Source of the DNA: Methanobrevibacter millerae
GTDB taxonomy: Archaea > Methanobacteriota > Methanobacteria > Methanobacteriales > Methanobacteriaceae
NCBI RefSeq assembly: GCF_900103415.1
Contig: NZ_FMXB01000006.1
Coordinates: forward strand, 62,001-126,000
Direction: 5' to 3'
Length of the DNA: 64,000 nt
The position numbers and the translations under genes were made by a program. Below the pieces are notes generated by a model. That model worked only from the letters and a program-made list of their open reading frames with translations. It did no database searches and was not told where the DNA came from. Positions within the stretch are counted from its first letter, which is position 1; every line of letters begins with the position of its first letter. This document shows, piece by piece, positions 44,779-54,574 of the stretch.

Positions 44779-45630
44779 TCATCTCAATTTGTTTAATCTT
44801 TTTTCAAACCATTCTTCCTTTCCAGGCTTTTTCTCGGACAGTACGTCAATGGCCTTTTCAAGAACTGCCACTTCCTCATCATACATATTTAATTTTCTGT
44901 ATAGGACAGCCAGTCTTTTATATGGAGCGTCCTTGTCCGTTTCGGAACTGACATATTTCTCATATTCTTTAATTGCCTTTTGAGGATTGGTCTTTTCCAT
45001 ATCCTTAATGGTTTTCATAGGTATTGTATTGGATACGACTTTGCCTTCAGCCTTGGCCTTTTTAACCTTTTCAGCCTTTTTAAGGGCTTTATTACAGGAT
45101 TTCTTGAAGTCCTTATCGGATTCCTCTTTTCTTGCCTTTTTGATTAATGCAATTGATTCATCTGAAGCCAAATCAGCGCAGGCGTGTATGGTTGCAAGCC
45201 TTACGCCCCAGTCCTCATCATCCAAACCTTTAGCAATGGTATCCAATTCATCATTGGCTTGAAGCTCTCCCAAAGCACGGATTGAAACTTTTCTAACCCC
45301 AAAGTCTTCATCGCTTACGGCTTCAGCAAACAGAGGAATGGCATTTTCATTATTAGTTTCTTTTAAAGCAAAAGCCAAAAATCTTTTGTTTTTACCTGTT
45401 TCGGATGTGAATTTGGAAGCGAGCCTGTCAAATGCAACGTTACCCATATTTCCCAGAATTTCGGCAGCCTTAAATCTGACCTGCGCATTCTCATCGGTTG
45501 TTGCTTCAATTAACGGATCGATTGCTTCTTCATCGGTTACGCCGATTAATGATTCGATAGCTTCCTTTCTAACACTTACATCTTCACTTTTAAGATTTTC
45601 GATTGCTTCGGTCATTGTTAAATTAGACAT
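44779..45630 (-). CDS. HEAT/PBS-lyase repeat protein
   Basis: The 283-residue protein is made of helical HEAT repeats with the pattern DEEAIDPLIEATTDENAQVR and DDEDWGVRLATIHACADLAS, and the repeats end near residue 170. A charged hinge (KKALKKAEKVKKAKAEGK) and a C-terminal helical part that looks TPR-like follow. These repeats are protein-interaction scaffolds, and no partner is clear. ATG 45630 has GAGGTTAT upstream. It is divergent from the lhr gene and may share its promoter region. Confidence 0.88.
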   Translation of the reverse strand: MSNLTMTEAIENLKSEDVSVRKEAIESLIGVTDEEAIDPLIEATTDENAQVRFKAAEILGNMGNVAFDRLASKFTSETGKNKRFLAFALKETNNENAIPLFAEAVSDEDFGVRKVSIRALGELQANDELDTIAKGLDDEDWGVRLATIHACADLASDESIALIKKARKEESDKDFKKSCNKALKKAEKVKKAKAEGKVVSNTIPMKTIKDMEKTNPQKAIKEYEKYVSSETDKDAPYKRLAVLYRKLNMYDEEVAVLEKAIDVLSEKKPGKEEWFEKRLNKLR

Positions 45631-45695
45631 TTTTATAACCTCTAATATCAATATTATATTTGTAAATATATAATTCTTAATGTAGATTGATTAAT

Positions 45696-48293
45696 ATGAT
45701 TAGTGAGCAAACAAAAATCTATTCAAAAAAGACCATTTATAAAACGCTGCATCCATGGGTTAGACAGTGGTTTGACAATAAATTCGATGATTTTACGCCT
45801 GCTCAGAAAAGATCAATCGTTGAAATCCATAAAAAGAAAAACATTCTGGTTTCATCACCGACGGGTTCGGGTAAGACGCTGACCGCATTCCTGTCAATCA
45901 TAAGCGAGCTTACGGCATTATCCGAAAAGGAATCGCTTGAGGACAAGGTCTACTGCATTTACATTTCACCCTTAAAGGCTCTGGACAATGACATTGAAAA
46001 GAATCTGGAAGAGCCCTTAAAGGAAATCGAGCAGATTGCAGGTAAAAAGCTAGGCATCAGAAAGGCCGTAAGAACGGGCGACACCAGCCAGTATCAAAGA
46101 CAGAAGATGCTCAAGCAGCCTCCCCACATCCTGATAACAACTCCCGAAACATTATCCATACTTCTTGTGGCTCCTAAGTTTCGCGAAAAGCTGAGCCACG
46201 TCAAATACGTCATAGTTGACGAGATTCATTCATTGGCGGAGAATAAACGGGGCGTTCATTTAAGCCTGTCGCTTGAGCGGCTGCACCATTTAATAGGCAA
46301 TTTTACAAGAATCGGGCTTTCGGCTACCGTCAGTCCCCTTGATGAAGTCGCCAGATTTCTGGTCGGATACGAATACGGCGTTGAAAGGGACTGTGAAGTT
46401 GTAAACATCAATTACCTCAAGGAACTTGATATGGAAGTCATATGTCCGGTAAGCGACATTACGATTGCCGATGAGGAGGATATCCGCCTTGGAATGTACA
46501 GCCTGCTCGATGACCTGATACAGGAAAACAAGACAACGCTGATATTTACCAATACGAGAAGCGGAACGGAAAGGTTCGTCTATAATCTCAAAAAGATGTT
46601 CCCGATGAACTACAACAGCAAAAACATTATGGCTCACCATTCATCCCTCTCAAAGGAGGTCAGACTGGAAACTGAAAACAATTTAAAGGAAGGAAAGCTC
46701 AAGGCAGTCATATCCTCAACTTCACTTGAACTGGGAATAGACATCGGATACATTGATTTGGTGGTTCTCATAAACTCCCCGAAATCCGTTTCAAGAGCCC
46801 TTCAAAGAATAGGGCGAAGCGGACACAGACTGCATGAGAAATCAAGAGGAAAAATCATTGTAACCGACCGTGACGACCTGGTTGAATGTTCCGTTCTTTT
46901 AAAGAACGCCAAGGAAGGAAAAATTGACCGGATTCAAATCCCAAAAAACTGTCTTGACGTTCTGGCGCAGCACATTTACGGAATGAGCATTGAAAATCCT
47001 TGGGACATCGATTACGCCTATGACGTCATACGCAAAAGCTACTGCTATAAGGATTTGACAAGAGACGATTATGAAGACGTCTTAAGCTATATGGGTGGCG
47101 AATACCCTGAACTCGAAGACAGATACGTCTATGCGAAAATCTGGATTGACTATAAGGAAAACACCTTCGGCAAAAGGGGAAAGCTTGCAAGGATGCTTTA
47201 TTCAACCAATATAGGGACAATACCTGACAGTTCGGGAGTTCTTGTGAAATGCGACGGAGAAACAGTCGGAAAAATCGAAGCTGAGTTCATGGAAAGGCTT
47301 AAAAAAGGAGATACCTTTGTTTTAGGCGGAAACACCTTCAGATTCAATTACGCCAAGGGAATGACAATTAACGTTTCACCGTCAAACGGACCTCCGACAA
47401 TCCCGTCATGGTTTTCACAGCAATTGCCATTATCATTTGATTTGGCAATGGATATCCAGCGCTTCAGGGCACATATGGATTCCAAATTCCAGTACAGGCG
47501 AAGCAAGGAAGAGATTATGGAATTCATTTATGATTATCTCTACGTCGACGACTTTGCGGCAAATTCCATTTACGAATATTTCGTCGAACAGTACAAGTAT
47601 GCCCAGATTCCAAGCAACAGGAAATTGCTGATAGAATACTACCGCGGTTTTGGTGACAGACGCTTTGTAATATTTCATAGTTTGTTCGGAAGAAAGGTAA
47701 ATGATGCACTCTCCAGGGCAGTAGCTTACTTGGTTGCAAGAAGATACAATATGAACGTGACAATATCCATATCAGACAATGGATTTTACCTGAGTTCGGA
47801 CAGCAAGATTGGCGGACTCGAATCATTCCGGCAGCTGACTCCGGAAAACTTCCGTCCGATACTGACGCAGTCACTTGACAAGACCGAAACCCTGGCAAGC
47901 AGATTCAGGCACTGCGCCGGACGTTCATTAATGACTTTAAGGAGATATAAGGGAGAATCCAAATCAGTCGGCCGCCAGCAGGTGCGGGGAAAGATACTGC
48001 TCAAGTTCGTTCAGGAAATGGATGAAAACTTTTCAATACTTAAGGAAGCCCGAAGGGAAGCTCTGGAAGATTACATGGACGTTGAAAATGCATTGAAAGT
48101 AATTGAATGGATTGCGTCCGAGGAAATGGAAATTAAAACAATAAATACTGTTATTCCAACACCATTTGCATTTAATTTGGTTTCACAAGGTTATCTGGAC
48201 GTATTGAACCAGAATGATAGGGCAGAATTTACAAAAAGAATGCATAAGGCAGTGCTTGACCAAATTAAGGACAAATTAACAGAACTCTACTAA
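45696..48293 (+). CDS. lhr: Lhr-type DEAD/DEAH superfamily 2 helicase
   Basis: The 865-residue protein has Walker [10 protein letters not shown] (about residue 50), DEIH box in [16 protein letters not shown], motif III LSATVSP, motif V/VI segments [11 protein letters not shown] and [14 protein letters not shown]. An archaeal Lhr core C-terminal region follows. Lhr enzymes are 3'-5' DNA or DNA:RNA helicases used in replication-coupled repair. Length fits the shorter Lhr type. ATG 45696 is chosen over a TTG 9 nt upstream. Confidence 0.94.
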   Translation: MISEQTKIYSKKTIYKTLHPWVRQWFDNKFDDFTPAQKRSIVEIHKKKNILVSSPTGSGKTLTAFLSIISELTALSEKESLEDKVYCIYISPLKALDNDIEKNLEEPLKEIEQIAGKKLGIRKAVRTGDTSQYQRQKMLKQPPHILITTPETLSILLVAPKFREKLSHVKYVIVDEIHSLAENKRGVHLSLSLERLHHLIGNFTRIGLSATVSPLDEVARFLVGYEYGVERDCEVVNINYLKELDMEVICPVSDITIADEEDIRLGMYSLLDDLIQENKTTLIFTNTRSGTERFVYNLKKMFPMNYNSKNIMAHHSSLSKEVRLETENNLKEGKLKAVISSTSLELGIDIGYIDLVVLINSPKSVSRALQRIGRSGHRLHEKSRGKIIVTDRDDLVECSVLLKNAKEGKIDRIQIPKNCLDVLAQHIYGMSIENPWDIDYAYDVIRKSYCYKDLTRDDYEDVLSYMGGEYPELEDRYVYAKIWIDYKENTFGKRGKLARMLYSTNIGTIPDSSGVLVKCDGETVGKIEAEFMERLKKGDTFVLGGNTFRFNYAKGMTINVSPSNGPPTIPSWFSQQLPLSFDLAMDIQRFRAHMDSKFQYRRSKEEIMEFIYDYLYVDDFAANSIYEYFVEQYKYAQIPSNRKLLIEYYRGFGDRRFVIFHSLFGRKVNDALSRAVAYLVARRYNMNVTISISDNGFYLSSDSKIGGLESFRQLTPENFRPILTQSLDKTETLASRFRHCAGRSLMTLRRYKGESKSVGRQQVRGKILLKFVQEMDENFSILKEARREALEDYMDVENALKVIEWIASEEMEIKTINTVIPTPFAFNLVSQGYLDVLNQNDRAEFTKRMHKAVLDQIKDKLTELY

Positions 48294-48368
48294 CCATTAA
48301 TAATATTAAAAGTAAAATATAAATAATGTTAATGAGCAATTAATTTCATTAATGTTCGAGGTGAAATT

Positions 48369-48749
48369 ATGACCAAATGGAGTGCAGTGATTGTCGGTTT
48401 TATGTTAACTGTAATAGTAAGAGCATTCTTTGCGCCTTATGAATTTGTGGGACTGTTAATCGTCGGATTCATTGTGGGATACATGGCCCATTCGGGAATC
48501 ATTGGCGGAATGTGGAATGCGGCGGTTGCTGGAGCATTTGGTACAATTGTAACCGCAATACTTTTCATTATACTCGTTACTGTAGGAGGAAGCCTTACCG
48601 GAATTCTGGGCGGGCTTACCGGATTTACGGTCTCCGGAGTAACCAGCTTAATTGAGGTTGTCAGACAACTGATTTACTATATGATTGTAATGGGAATTAC
48701 AGGAGCATTTGGAGGAGCTCTTTCTGGAGAAAAAAAAGATAGGAGATAA
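48369..48749 (+). CDS. Small membrane protein, DUF5518-type
   Basis: This 126-residue protein has four glycine-rich hydrophobic segments (SAVIVGFMLTVIVRAFF, FVGLLIVGFIVGYMA, AVAGAFGTIVTAILFIIL, MIVMGITGAFGGALSGE). It resembles DUF5518-type membrane proteins of Methanobacteriales. The start ATG has CGAGGTGAAATT upstream. A second small membrane protein gene follows 3 nt later, so they are one transcript. Confidence 0.78.
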   Translation: MTKWSAVIVGFMLTVIVRAFFAPYEFVGLLIVGFIVGYMAHSGIIGGMWNAAVAGAFGTIVTAILFIILVTVGGSLTGILGGLTGFTVSGVTSLIEVVRQLIYYMIVMGITGAFGGALSGEKKDRR

Positions 48750-48752
48750 AAT

Positions 48753-49151
48753 ATGGATTTATACCATGATATTAATTGGAAATCATTGATTATAGGTGCT
48801 GCAATTACTGCAGGAACAATCATTATTGCAGCCCACGGTTATGAATGGCTATTTCTATTTTCAGCCATAGGACTGCTGTATGTCGGATATGAAGCCAAAA
48901 ACATCAAGTACGGAATCGTGCTCGGTGCAATCGCATCAACGCCGATTGTCTATTTGGCATTAGATGGAACATTGGGAGCATTTTCAGGGTTCTTTGCAAC
49001 TGAAATTGGAGTAATATGCTTTGTAATAATTATTCTGCTTGTTGGCGCTTTCGTAAGTTTTGTCGGCGCATGGGCTAAAAGAAGCCGTGAAAAAGCAAAA
49101 GTTGAATATGAAAAAAAGCAGAAGATTGGAAAAAATAAAAAGAAAAAGTAA
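48753..49151 (+). CDS. Small membrane protein with basic C-terminus
   Basis: The 132-residue protein has three or four hydrophobic segments (SLIIGAAITAGTIIIAAHGY, WLFLFSAIGLLYVGYE, GVICFVIIILLVGAFVSF) and a very basic tail (KYE-rich, ending KKKK). It is 3 nt downstream of the DUF5518-type gene. I do not recognise the family. The basic tail suggests anchoring to anionic lipids or nucleic acid. Confidence 0.65.
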   Translation: MDLYHDINWKSLIIGAAITAGTIIIAAHGYEWLFLFSAIGLLYVGYEAKNIKYGIVLGAIASTPIVYLALDGTLGAFSGFFATEIGVICFVIIILLVGAFVSFVGAWAKRSREKAKVEYEKKQKIGKNKKKK

Positions 49152-49214
49152 TTATAATGAAATAAATTGGCAATGTTATAATTAAAATTGAGAATAATTG
49201 GAGGCTTAATAAAT

Positions 49215-50738
49215 ATGGAAGAAAATATTAAGGAACACACTTGGATTCCTTTAATTCTTGTTTGTTTAGCTTCCTTTATTATCTCCTTGGATACTACATT
49301 CATGAATGTAAGCATATCTCGGGTCGTTGCTGACTTGAGCACTGATGTAAGTACGATTCAGATGACCATGTCATTTTATACTCTCATCACTGCCGCATTC
49401 ATGTTGCTCGGTGCCAAGCTTCAGGACATAGTCGGTAAAAAGAAACTATTTTTAATCGGTGCTGTACTTTACGGTATCGGTACATTTACTTCAGCGATAA
49501 GTCTGAATGCTACAATGTTATTTATAGGATGGGCAGTAATAGAAGGCATAGCCGGAGCATTAATGCTTCCTGCCATCATTTCCATAATAAGCGGAACATA
49601 TTCAGGCGAAAAACGAACATTCGCCCTGGCAATCGAGAGCGTTATGGTTGCAATAGCGGCCGCTATCGGCCCGCTCTTCGGAGGGATGATGACAACATTT
49701 CTCAGCTGGAGATACGGATTTGCATTTGAACTGGTAATCGTTGTCATTATTTTAGTAATGCAAAAGAAAATACCTGATTTCATACCTACCGAATCCAAAG
49801 GCGATTTGGATATTACTGGATCCATAATTTCAGTTATTGGCCTTGTTTTGTTGGTTTTCGGTATTTTGACATTATCCGAGGATATCCCCACCAGCATAAT
49901 CCTGATGATTTTGGGCATAATTACCCTGGTGGTTTTTGCATTGTTTGAAAACAGAAGAAAAAAGAAAGGCAATGTGCCGCTGCTTGATATGGAATTGTTT
50001 AAAGACAAAAATTTACGTGTTGGAACTGTCATTCTGATACTTGTATATCTTGTAATGGAAGGGGCATTGTTTACAGTTTCCCTGTACCTGCAGAGCGTAT
50101 TGGAGTTAACTGCATTCAACACAGGTTTGACCATACTTCCTCTGACCATAAGCTTACTTATTTTTGCAGTGGGAGCTCCAAATTTATCAGGAAAATTGAA
50201 TCACAAGACACTAATGGCAATAGGAGCAATATTGTCAATCATTGGATGTCTGATTTTAAGCTACCACTTTAGAATGAATGCAACAATAGTGGAGTTTATG
50301 CCGGGAATGTTAATATTGGGTGCAGGACTTGGTTTTATTATGGCTTTAAGTGTAGATATTGCATTAATCAATATTCCTGATGAAAGCGAAAATAACGCAT
50401 CAGGCATTACTTCAACCGGCCAGTCCTTAGGTGAATCAATGGGTACTGCAGTTATCGGAATAATTCTGATTCTTGGAATGTTAGGCGGCATCAGCAATGC
50501 AATCGATACGCATGCGCCTGATCATTCAGAAGACGAACAATACTATCAGGAAATCTTTGATTACTTCCAAAAAGTAGGCAGCGTAAACGAGATTGAATCA
50601 CAGGGCAGTGCTGTCGTGACCATTGTCGACGAGATTTTTCAGAATGCTATGGAATTTGTAATGCTGGTGATGTCGGCCCTGATGGGAGTTGTCTTTATTC
50701 TGACGCTGCGGCTGCAAGACAAAAGCATTAATAAATGA
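49215..50738 (+). CDS. MFS drug exporter, DHA2 (EmrB/QacA-like) type
   Basis: The protein has 507 aa from ATG 49215, which has a GGAGG site about 10 nt upstream. It has 14 predicted membrane helices with MFS motif A-like GAKLQDIVGKKKLFLIG and motif C-like segments GAALMLPAIISIISG-like and IMALSVDIALINIPDESENN. DHA2 exporters pump out hydrophobic drugs or bile-like amphipaths with proton antiport. The substrate is not predictable from sequence. Confidence 0.9.
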   Translation: MEENIKEHTWIPLILVCLASFIISLDTTFMNVSISRVVADLSTDVSTIQMTMSFYTLITAAFMLLGAKLQDIVGKKKLFLIGAVLYGIGTFTSAISLNATMLFIGWAVIEGIAGALMLPAIISIISGTYSGEKRTFALAIESVMVAIAAAIGPLFGGMMTTFLSWRYGFAFELVIVVIILVMQKKIPDFIPTESKGDLDITGSIISVIGLVLLVFGILTLSEDIPTSIILMILGIITLVVFALFENRRKKKGNVPLLDMELFKDKNLRVGTVILILVYLVMEGALFTVSLYLQSVLELTAFNTGLTILPLTISLLIFAVGAPNLSGKLNHKTLMAIGAILSIIGCLILSYHFRMNATIVEFMPGMLILGAGLGFIMALSVDIALINIPDESENNASGITSTGQSLGESMGTAVIGIILILGMLGGISNAIDTHAPDHSEDEQYYQEIFDYFQKVGSVNEIESQGSAVVTIVDEIFQNAMEFVMLVMSALMGVVFILTLRLQDKSINK

Positions 50739-50894
50739 GAGTTTATCTACATACCATACCAAAAATACATTAAAATCAAATGCAACACTCATTTTAACAG
50801 AAATCAAACAATTAAAAACAAGTGCCTGATTCAAAACCCAAAAATAATCGATGAATACTTTCACTAAAAGTCATCTGAAAAAATCTGTTCTTAA

Positions 50895-50934
50895 AAAAAA
50901 TATGCTCGAAGTGCAATTTAAAATGTAAATGCAC
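50895..50934 (-). terminator. purP terminator
   Basis: An inverted repeat (GTGCAATTTA and TAAATGCAC, 50911-50934, with one bulged A) lies about 50 nt beyond the purP stop on the minus strand and is followed by TTCGAGCATATTTTTTTTAAG. Confidence 0.5.
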
Positions 50935-50986
50935 CCCGATTCTCAAATAGTCCACAATTTTTAAAAAATTAATGGACATGATTTGA

Positions 50987-52078
50987 TTATGTTATTATTT
51001 TATCTAATTCGTCTCTTTCTATACCGTTTTTAATTTCAAGAGCTATTCTTCTACCCATACTCATAGGTTTGCCGTAGGTCAGGTATGAGTAAGGAGAACC
51101 GTCCATAAAGGTATTTGTTCCGCCGTCTGTTCTTGCACTTATTTCAAAACAGATTACTTCCAGGTTATCGTTTACCAGAGTTTGCATACAGAACGGACCG
51201 TTTAATCCTGGCTGGACTAATTTTTTAGCGCTTTCAACTAATTTATCAGCTATATCGAATACTTGTGGGAGTAAAGATTCTCTAATTACAGCCGGGTGAT
51301 TACCTGTAACAACATAGGAAGGGCTTAAATCAATGTCCAGCTGATCTTTTGCAGGCATTCTTACAAAACCGTCAATGCTGGATTCGTATCTTGTGTCCAT
51401 TCCCATTAATTCAACCTTATCATCTAAAGCGGAGTAGAAGTAGTGTATACAGTAATTACATCCGGAAACATACTCTTCAATGTGAGCTGCTTCAACGTCA
51501 GAGTCGTCTAACCAACCACGGGATTTCATAGCGTCAATTTTGGCGTCGAATTCTTCTGGAGATGATGCGACAAAGTAACCTCTTCCTCCTCTTGCTCCAG
51601 GGAACTTGACCATTACAGGCCTGTCGATTTGAGAAGGGTCGTCATATTTGTAAGGAATACGTACTTCGCCTTCAACGAGCAATGCCCTTTCCTTATCCCT
51701 TTCTGCTTCCCATCTTAAGACGTCCCTGTTACCGAACATAGGTACGTTGAACTTGTCTTCAACATTGTCCAATCCGGCATATGCCACAAATGAACCGTGA
51801 GGAATGACGATTGCGTTCATGTCCCTTAATTTTTGCTGAACGTCCTCATTGACGATGTCCTTGAATTCATCGACAATAATGTATTCATCTGCAACATCGA
51901 ATCTTTGATATGGAATTTCTCTTCCCTTTTCACAGACGATGGCTGTTCTGAAGCCTTCTTCCTTTGCACCCTGCAGGATATGCAAAGAGGTGTGGCTTCC
52001 AAGAGTAGCGAGTGTTATTTCATCTTTATCGTATTTACTTAGTATCTCCAAAATATCTTCCTTTTTTACTTCTCCCAT
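50987..52078 (-). CDS. purP: FAICAR synthetase PurP (formate-dependent)
   Basis: PurP uses ATP and formate to formylate AICAR to FAICAR, replacing the folate-dependent PurH step in archaea. The 363-residue ATP-grasp protein begins KEDILEILSKYDKDEITLAT with LGSHTSLHIL. It contains MVKFPGARGGRGYFVAS and ICFEISARTDGGTN. ATG 52078 is preferred over the codon 9 nt upstream because GAGG sits at the right distance. The gene stands alone, with its own terminator, on the other strand from a phosphodiesterase gene. Confidence 0.96.
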   Translation of the reverse strand: MGEVKKEDILEILSKYDKDEITLATLGSHTSLHILQGAKEEGFRTAIVCEKGREIPYQRFDVADEYIIVDEFKDIVNEDVQQKLRDMNAIVIPHGSFVAYAGLDNVEDKFNVPMFGNRDVLRWEAERDKERALLVEGEVRIPYKYDDPSQIDRPVMVKFPGARGGRGYFVASSPEEFDAKIDAMKSRGWLDDSDVEAAHIEEYVSGCNYCIHYFYSALDDKVELMGMDTRYESSIDGFVRMPAKDQLDIDLSPSYVVTGNHPAVIRESLLPQVFDIADKLVESAKKLVQPGLNGPFCMQTLVNDNLEVICFEISARTDGGTNTFMDGSPYSYLTYGKPMSMGRRIALEIKNGIERDELDKIIT

Positions 52079-52186
52079 AATTATCAATCCTCGAAGATGA
52101 TGATAATATTTATGTCTTTATAAATTAATAACTGTTTTTATTTGAATCTAAATTTTTAAAAATGATGAAAACACAAAATAAAAACT

Positions 52187-52717
52187 ATGTTAATAGGATT
52201 AATTTCAGATACGCATATTCCCGACAGAGCCAATAAGATACCGGATAATGTATTGTCATCATTTAAGGATGTTGATTTGATAATACATGCAGGAGATTTG
52301 ACAACTATGGATGTAATCGATGAACTGGAAAGTATAGCTCCAGTAATGGCGGTTCAGGGAAATATGGATAGGGTTGCAGGATTGAAATTGCCTAAAGCAA
52401 GAGTAATTAATGCTGAAGGCCTTAGGATTGGAGTGGCCCACGGCGAGGTCTATCCGAGAGCAGATACCCAGCAATTATTATACCTGGCAAAGCAGTTGGA
52501 CGTTAATATCCTGGTTAGCGGACATTCCCATCAGCCTAAAATCGAACAGGTTGAAGATGTCCTGCTTTTAAATCCCGGAAGTCCCGTTGTTCCAAGACTA
52601 GCCGACAGAACAGTAATGCTTCTTGAAATTAATGACAAAAACGTTGATGTGGAAATAGTCAAAATAGGCGCTCCGGTATGCAGCGCGCTTGATTTTACTC
52701 AATATCCGAGGGATTAA
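52187..52717 (+). CDS. YfcE/MJ0936-type phosphodiesterase
   Basis: The 176-residue calcineurin-like protein has [39 protein letters not shown] and [10 protein letters not shown], the two-metal phosphoesterase motifs. In archaea this family cleaves cyclic or p-nitrophenyl phosphodiesters in vitro, and the natural substrate is unknown. There is no ribosome site, and a TATA-like AATTTTTAAAAA lies about 30 nt upstream, so it may be leaderless. It overlaps or abuts the rlmE-type gene. A paralog is at 59696. Confidence 0.9.
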   Translation: MLIGLISDTHIPDRANKIPDNVLSSFKDVDLIIHAGDLTTMDVIDELESIAPVMAVQGNMDRVAGLKLPKARVINAEGLRIGVAHGEVYPRADTQQLLYLAKQLDVNILVSGHSHQPKIEQVEDVLLLNPGSPVVPRLADRTVMLLEINDKNVDVEIVKIGAPVCSALDFTQYPRD

Positions 52718-52718
52718 T

Positions 52719-53339
52719 ATGGGCAGTAAATGGCAAATGGAAAGAAAAAAGGATCCGTATTACAAAAGGGCTAAAGCCGAAGATTATCGTTCAAGAGCTT
52801 CATATAAACTCAAACAGATAGACAAGAAATACAAAATTATCAAAAAGGGAAATACAGTTGTCGATTTGGGGGCGGCTCCCGGCGGATGGTCACAGGTAGC
52901 TCTCGAAAAGGTGGATGAGGAAGGAATAGTCGTCGGCGTTGACTTAAACCACATAAGAGCCCTTCCAAACGAAAACTATTACCGCATCAAGGGGGATTTC
53001 ACAACGCCTGAGGTTCAGGGAAAAATCACCCGAGTTATCGGCGGAAAGGCAAAGGTCATCATGAGCGACGCATCTCCCGAACTGTGCGGAATAAAAAACC
53101 TCGATCAGCTGCGCTCAATCGATTTGACCAATTCAGTCATCGGAATCGCCGACAATCTCTTGGAACAGAAGGGAAACCTTGTAATGAAAGTCTTTCAGGG
53201 TCCGGAATATAAGGAAATGCTTGACGGACTTAAAAGGAAATACAGGCAAGTAAAGACCACAAAGCCACCATCTTCACGTAAAAAAAGTTCTGAAATGTAT
53301 GTTATCGCAATGGGCTACAAACATAAAGTAAAAAAATGA
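52719..53339 (+). CDS. rlmE: RlmE/FtsJ-type 2'-O-ribose methyltransferase
   Basis: The 206-residue enzyme has [14 protein letters not shown], the SAM site [23 protein letters not shown] with the catalytic Asp, and [14 protein letters not shown] with the catalytic Lys. RlmE methylates a 23S rRNA uridine; archaeal homologs may act on rRNA or tRNA. ATG 52719 is 1 nt after the phosphodiesterase stop. It is the end of that two-gene transcript. Confidence 0.95.
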   Translation: MGSKWQMERKKDPYYKRAKAEDYRSRASYKLKQIDKKYKIIKKGNTVVDLGAAPGGWSQVALEKVDEEGIVVGVDLNHIRALPNENYYRIKGDFTTPEVQGKITRVIGGKAKVIMSDASPELCGIKNLDQLRSIDLTNSVIGIADNLLEQKGNLVMKVFQGPEYKEMLDGLKRKYRQVKTTKPPSSRKKSSEMYVIAMGYKHKVKK

Positions 53340-53348
53340 AAAGAAAAT

Positions 53349-53768
53349 TTAAAGATTTTCGTATGCTTGACGAGCCACCTGCAGTTTATCTTTAGCGAAA
53401 TCAATTCTGCTGTCTACTTCATTTGATGGTTTGCCAGCATCCAATGCAGATGCAACATTATCAACGGCTGAAGCAGCTCTCGTAAGCTCCAGTCTGGCAT
53501 CATTATACTTTTGAATATCATCGGAACTTCCCGCATAATAAGTGGACTTGACAGAATCGAATTTTGACTCCAAATCACCGTATTGTGATTTTAAATCAGC
53601 CAGCTCATCATACTGATTTCCGGAGGATATCTCGTCAGTAATTGACTCGTTAACAATACTAAATCCTACATATGCAACGACAATGATTGTTGCGATAATC
53701 ATGATAATTCCGACAACGGAAATTAACATTGAAGTGGATTTAAATAAGCTTAATCTTGATTTTCTCAT
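53349..53768 (-). CDS. Single-pass membrane protein with coiled-coil domain
   Basis: The 139-residue protein has an N-terminal membrane helix (TSMLISVVGIIMIIATIIVV) and an extracellular or periplasmic-side coiled coil (LADLKSQYGDLESKFDSVKS, then DDIQKYNDARLELTRAASAV). ATG 53768 has AGGAGG 5 nt upstream. I see no enzyme motif. It may be a spacer or envelope structural protein. Confidence 0.65.
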   Translation of the reverse strand: MRKSRLSLFKSTSMLISVVGIIMIIATIIVVAYVGFSIVNESITDEISSGNQYDELADLKSQYGDLESKFDSVKSTYYAGSSDDIQKYNDARLELTRAASAVDNVASALDAGKPSNEVDSRIDFAKDKLQVARQAYENL

Positions 53769-53831
53769 AATAGCCTCCTTTTTTAAGGATATTAATATAA
53801 TAATTTATTGATATTCATATATAACATTTAC

Positions 53832-54230
53832 CTAATATCGCCTTTTAATGCCGGAAATCAAATCAAAATCGCTGTCAAAAGACACAATTTCATCAATTCC
53901 CAAAGACTCCATTGACTTCAAAATAGTGCAATCAGAGAAATTTACGGCACCATTGTAATGCAAATATGTACCAATTGCTGCAGAATAGTCATTTGCCGTT
54001 AAATAATGAATATCGCATGAATTCAACAATATATCAATTGAATCTTTAATAACATGACCCTGTTTAATCTTTTTACATTTGCTTAAGAAGTTAATTGTTT
54101 CTGTAAGAACAGTATTATTGATAATCAAATCATCATCGTCAATCAAATCAATCAATTCGTTGGCTCGAGGATTATTAACGTCATTGGTCAATAATAATCC
54201 TACAAGAAAGGACGTATCAACAAAAATCAT
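53832..54230 (-). CDS. vapC: PIN-domain toxin, VapC type
   Basis: The 132-residue protein is a PIN domain with acidic residues D5 (IFVDTSFLVG), E44 (VLTETINFLS), D101 and D119 (FSDCTILKSM and VSFDSDFDLI). VapC toxins cleave tRNA or rRNA and are neutralised by a VapB-type partner. The start ATG overlaps the stop of the RHH gene by 4 nt, the usual VapBC arrangement. No target RNA can be named. Confidence 0.9.
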   Translation of the reverse strand: MIFVDTSFLVGLLLTNDVNNPRANELIDLIDDDDLIINNTVLTETINFLSKCKKIKQGHVIKDSIDILLNSCDIHYLTANDYSAAIGTYLHYNGAVNFSDCTILKSMESLGIDEIVSFDSDFDLISGIKRRY

Positions 54231-54469
54231 AGTTCCCGCCTTTGAAGATTTTTGGCAATTTCAGCGGAATCCGTCGCATAAGGCAATGTAACCGTATTTG
54301 CCAAATCCTTAAGAGATCCTTTTTTATTGTCATCTTTGGATTCAGCCAATCCTCTGATTATCCATAATTTAATCAGTTCAGTCTGTGTCATTCTTGACTG
54401 TACTGCAAATTCCTTAATTTGAAAAATCAACTCCTCATCTAACCTTAATGAAATCTGTTTTGTAGCCAT
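54227..54469 (-). CDS. vapB: Ribbon-helix-helix antitoxin
   Basis: The 80-residue protein begins ATKQISLRLDEELIFQIKEF, a ribbon-helix-helix DNA-binding domain. The C-terminal 30 residues (TVTLPYATDSAEIAKNLQRR) would wrap the toxin. It probably represses its own promoter, located between it and mcm. It is directly upstream of vapC. Confidence 0.88.
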   Translation of the reverse strand: MATKQISLRLDEELIFQIKEFAVQSRMTQTELIKLWIIRGLAESKDDNKKGSLKDLANTVTLPYATDSAEIAKNLQRREL

Positions 54470-54574
54470 TTTAACACCATTGATAGATTGGTAGCAATAT
54501 ATATCTGTATCATACTATATAATTTTTACTTCATCCAATTATTTTTTAAGTATGAAAAATTAATGTAATATATA

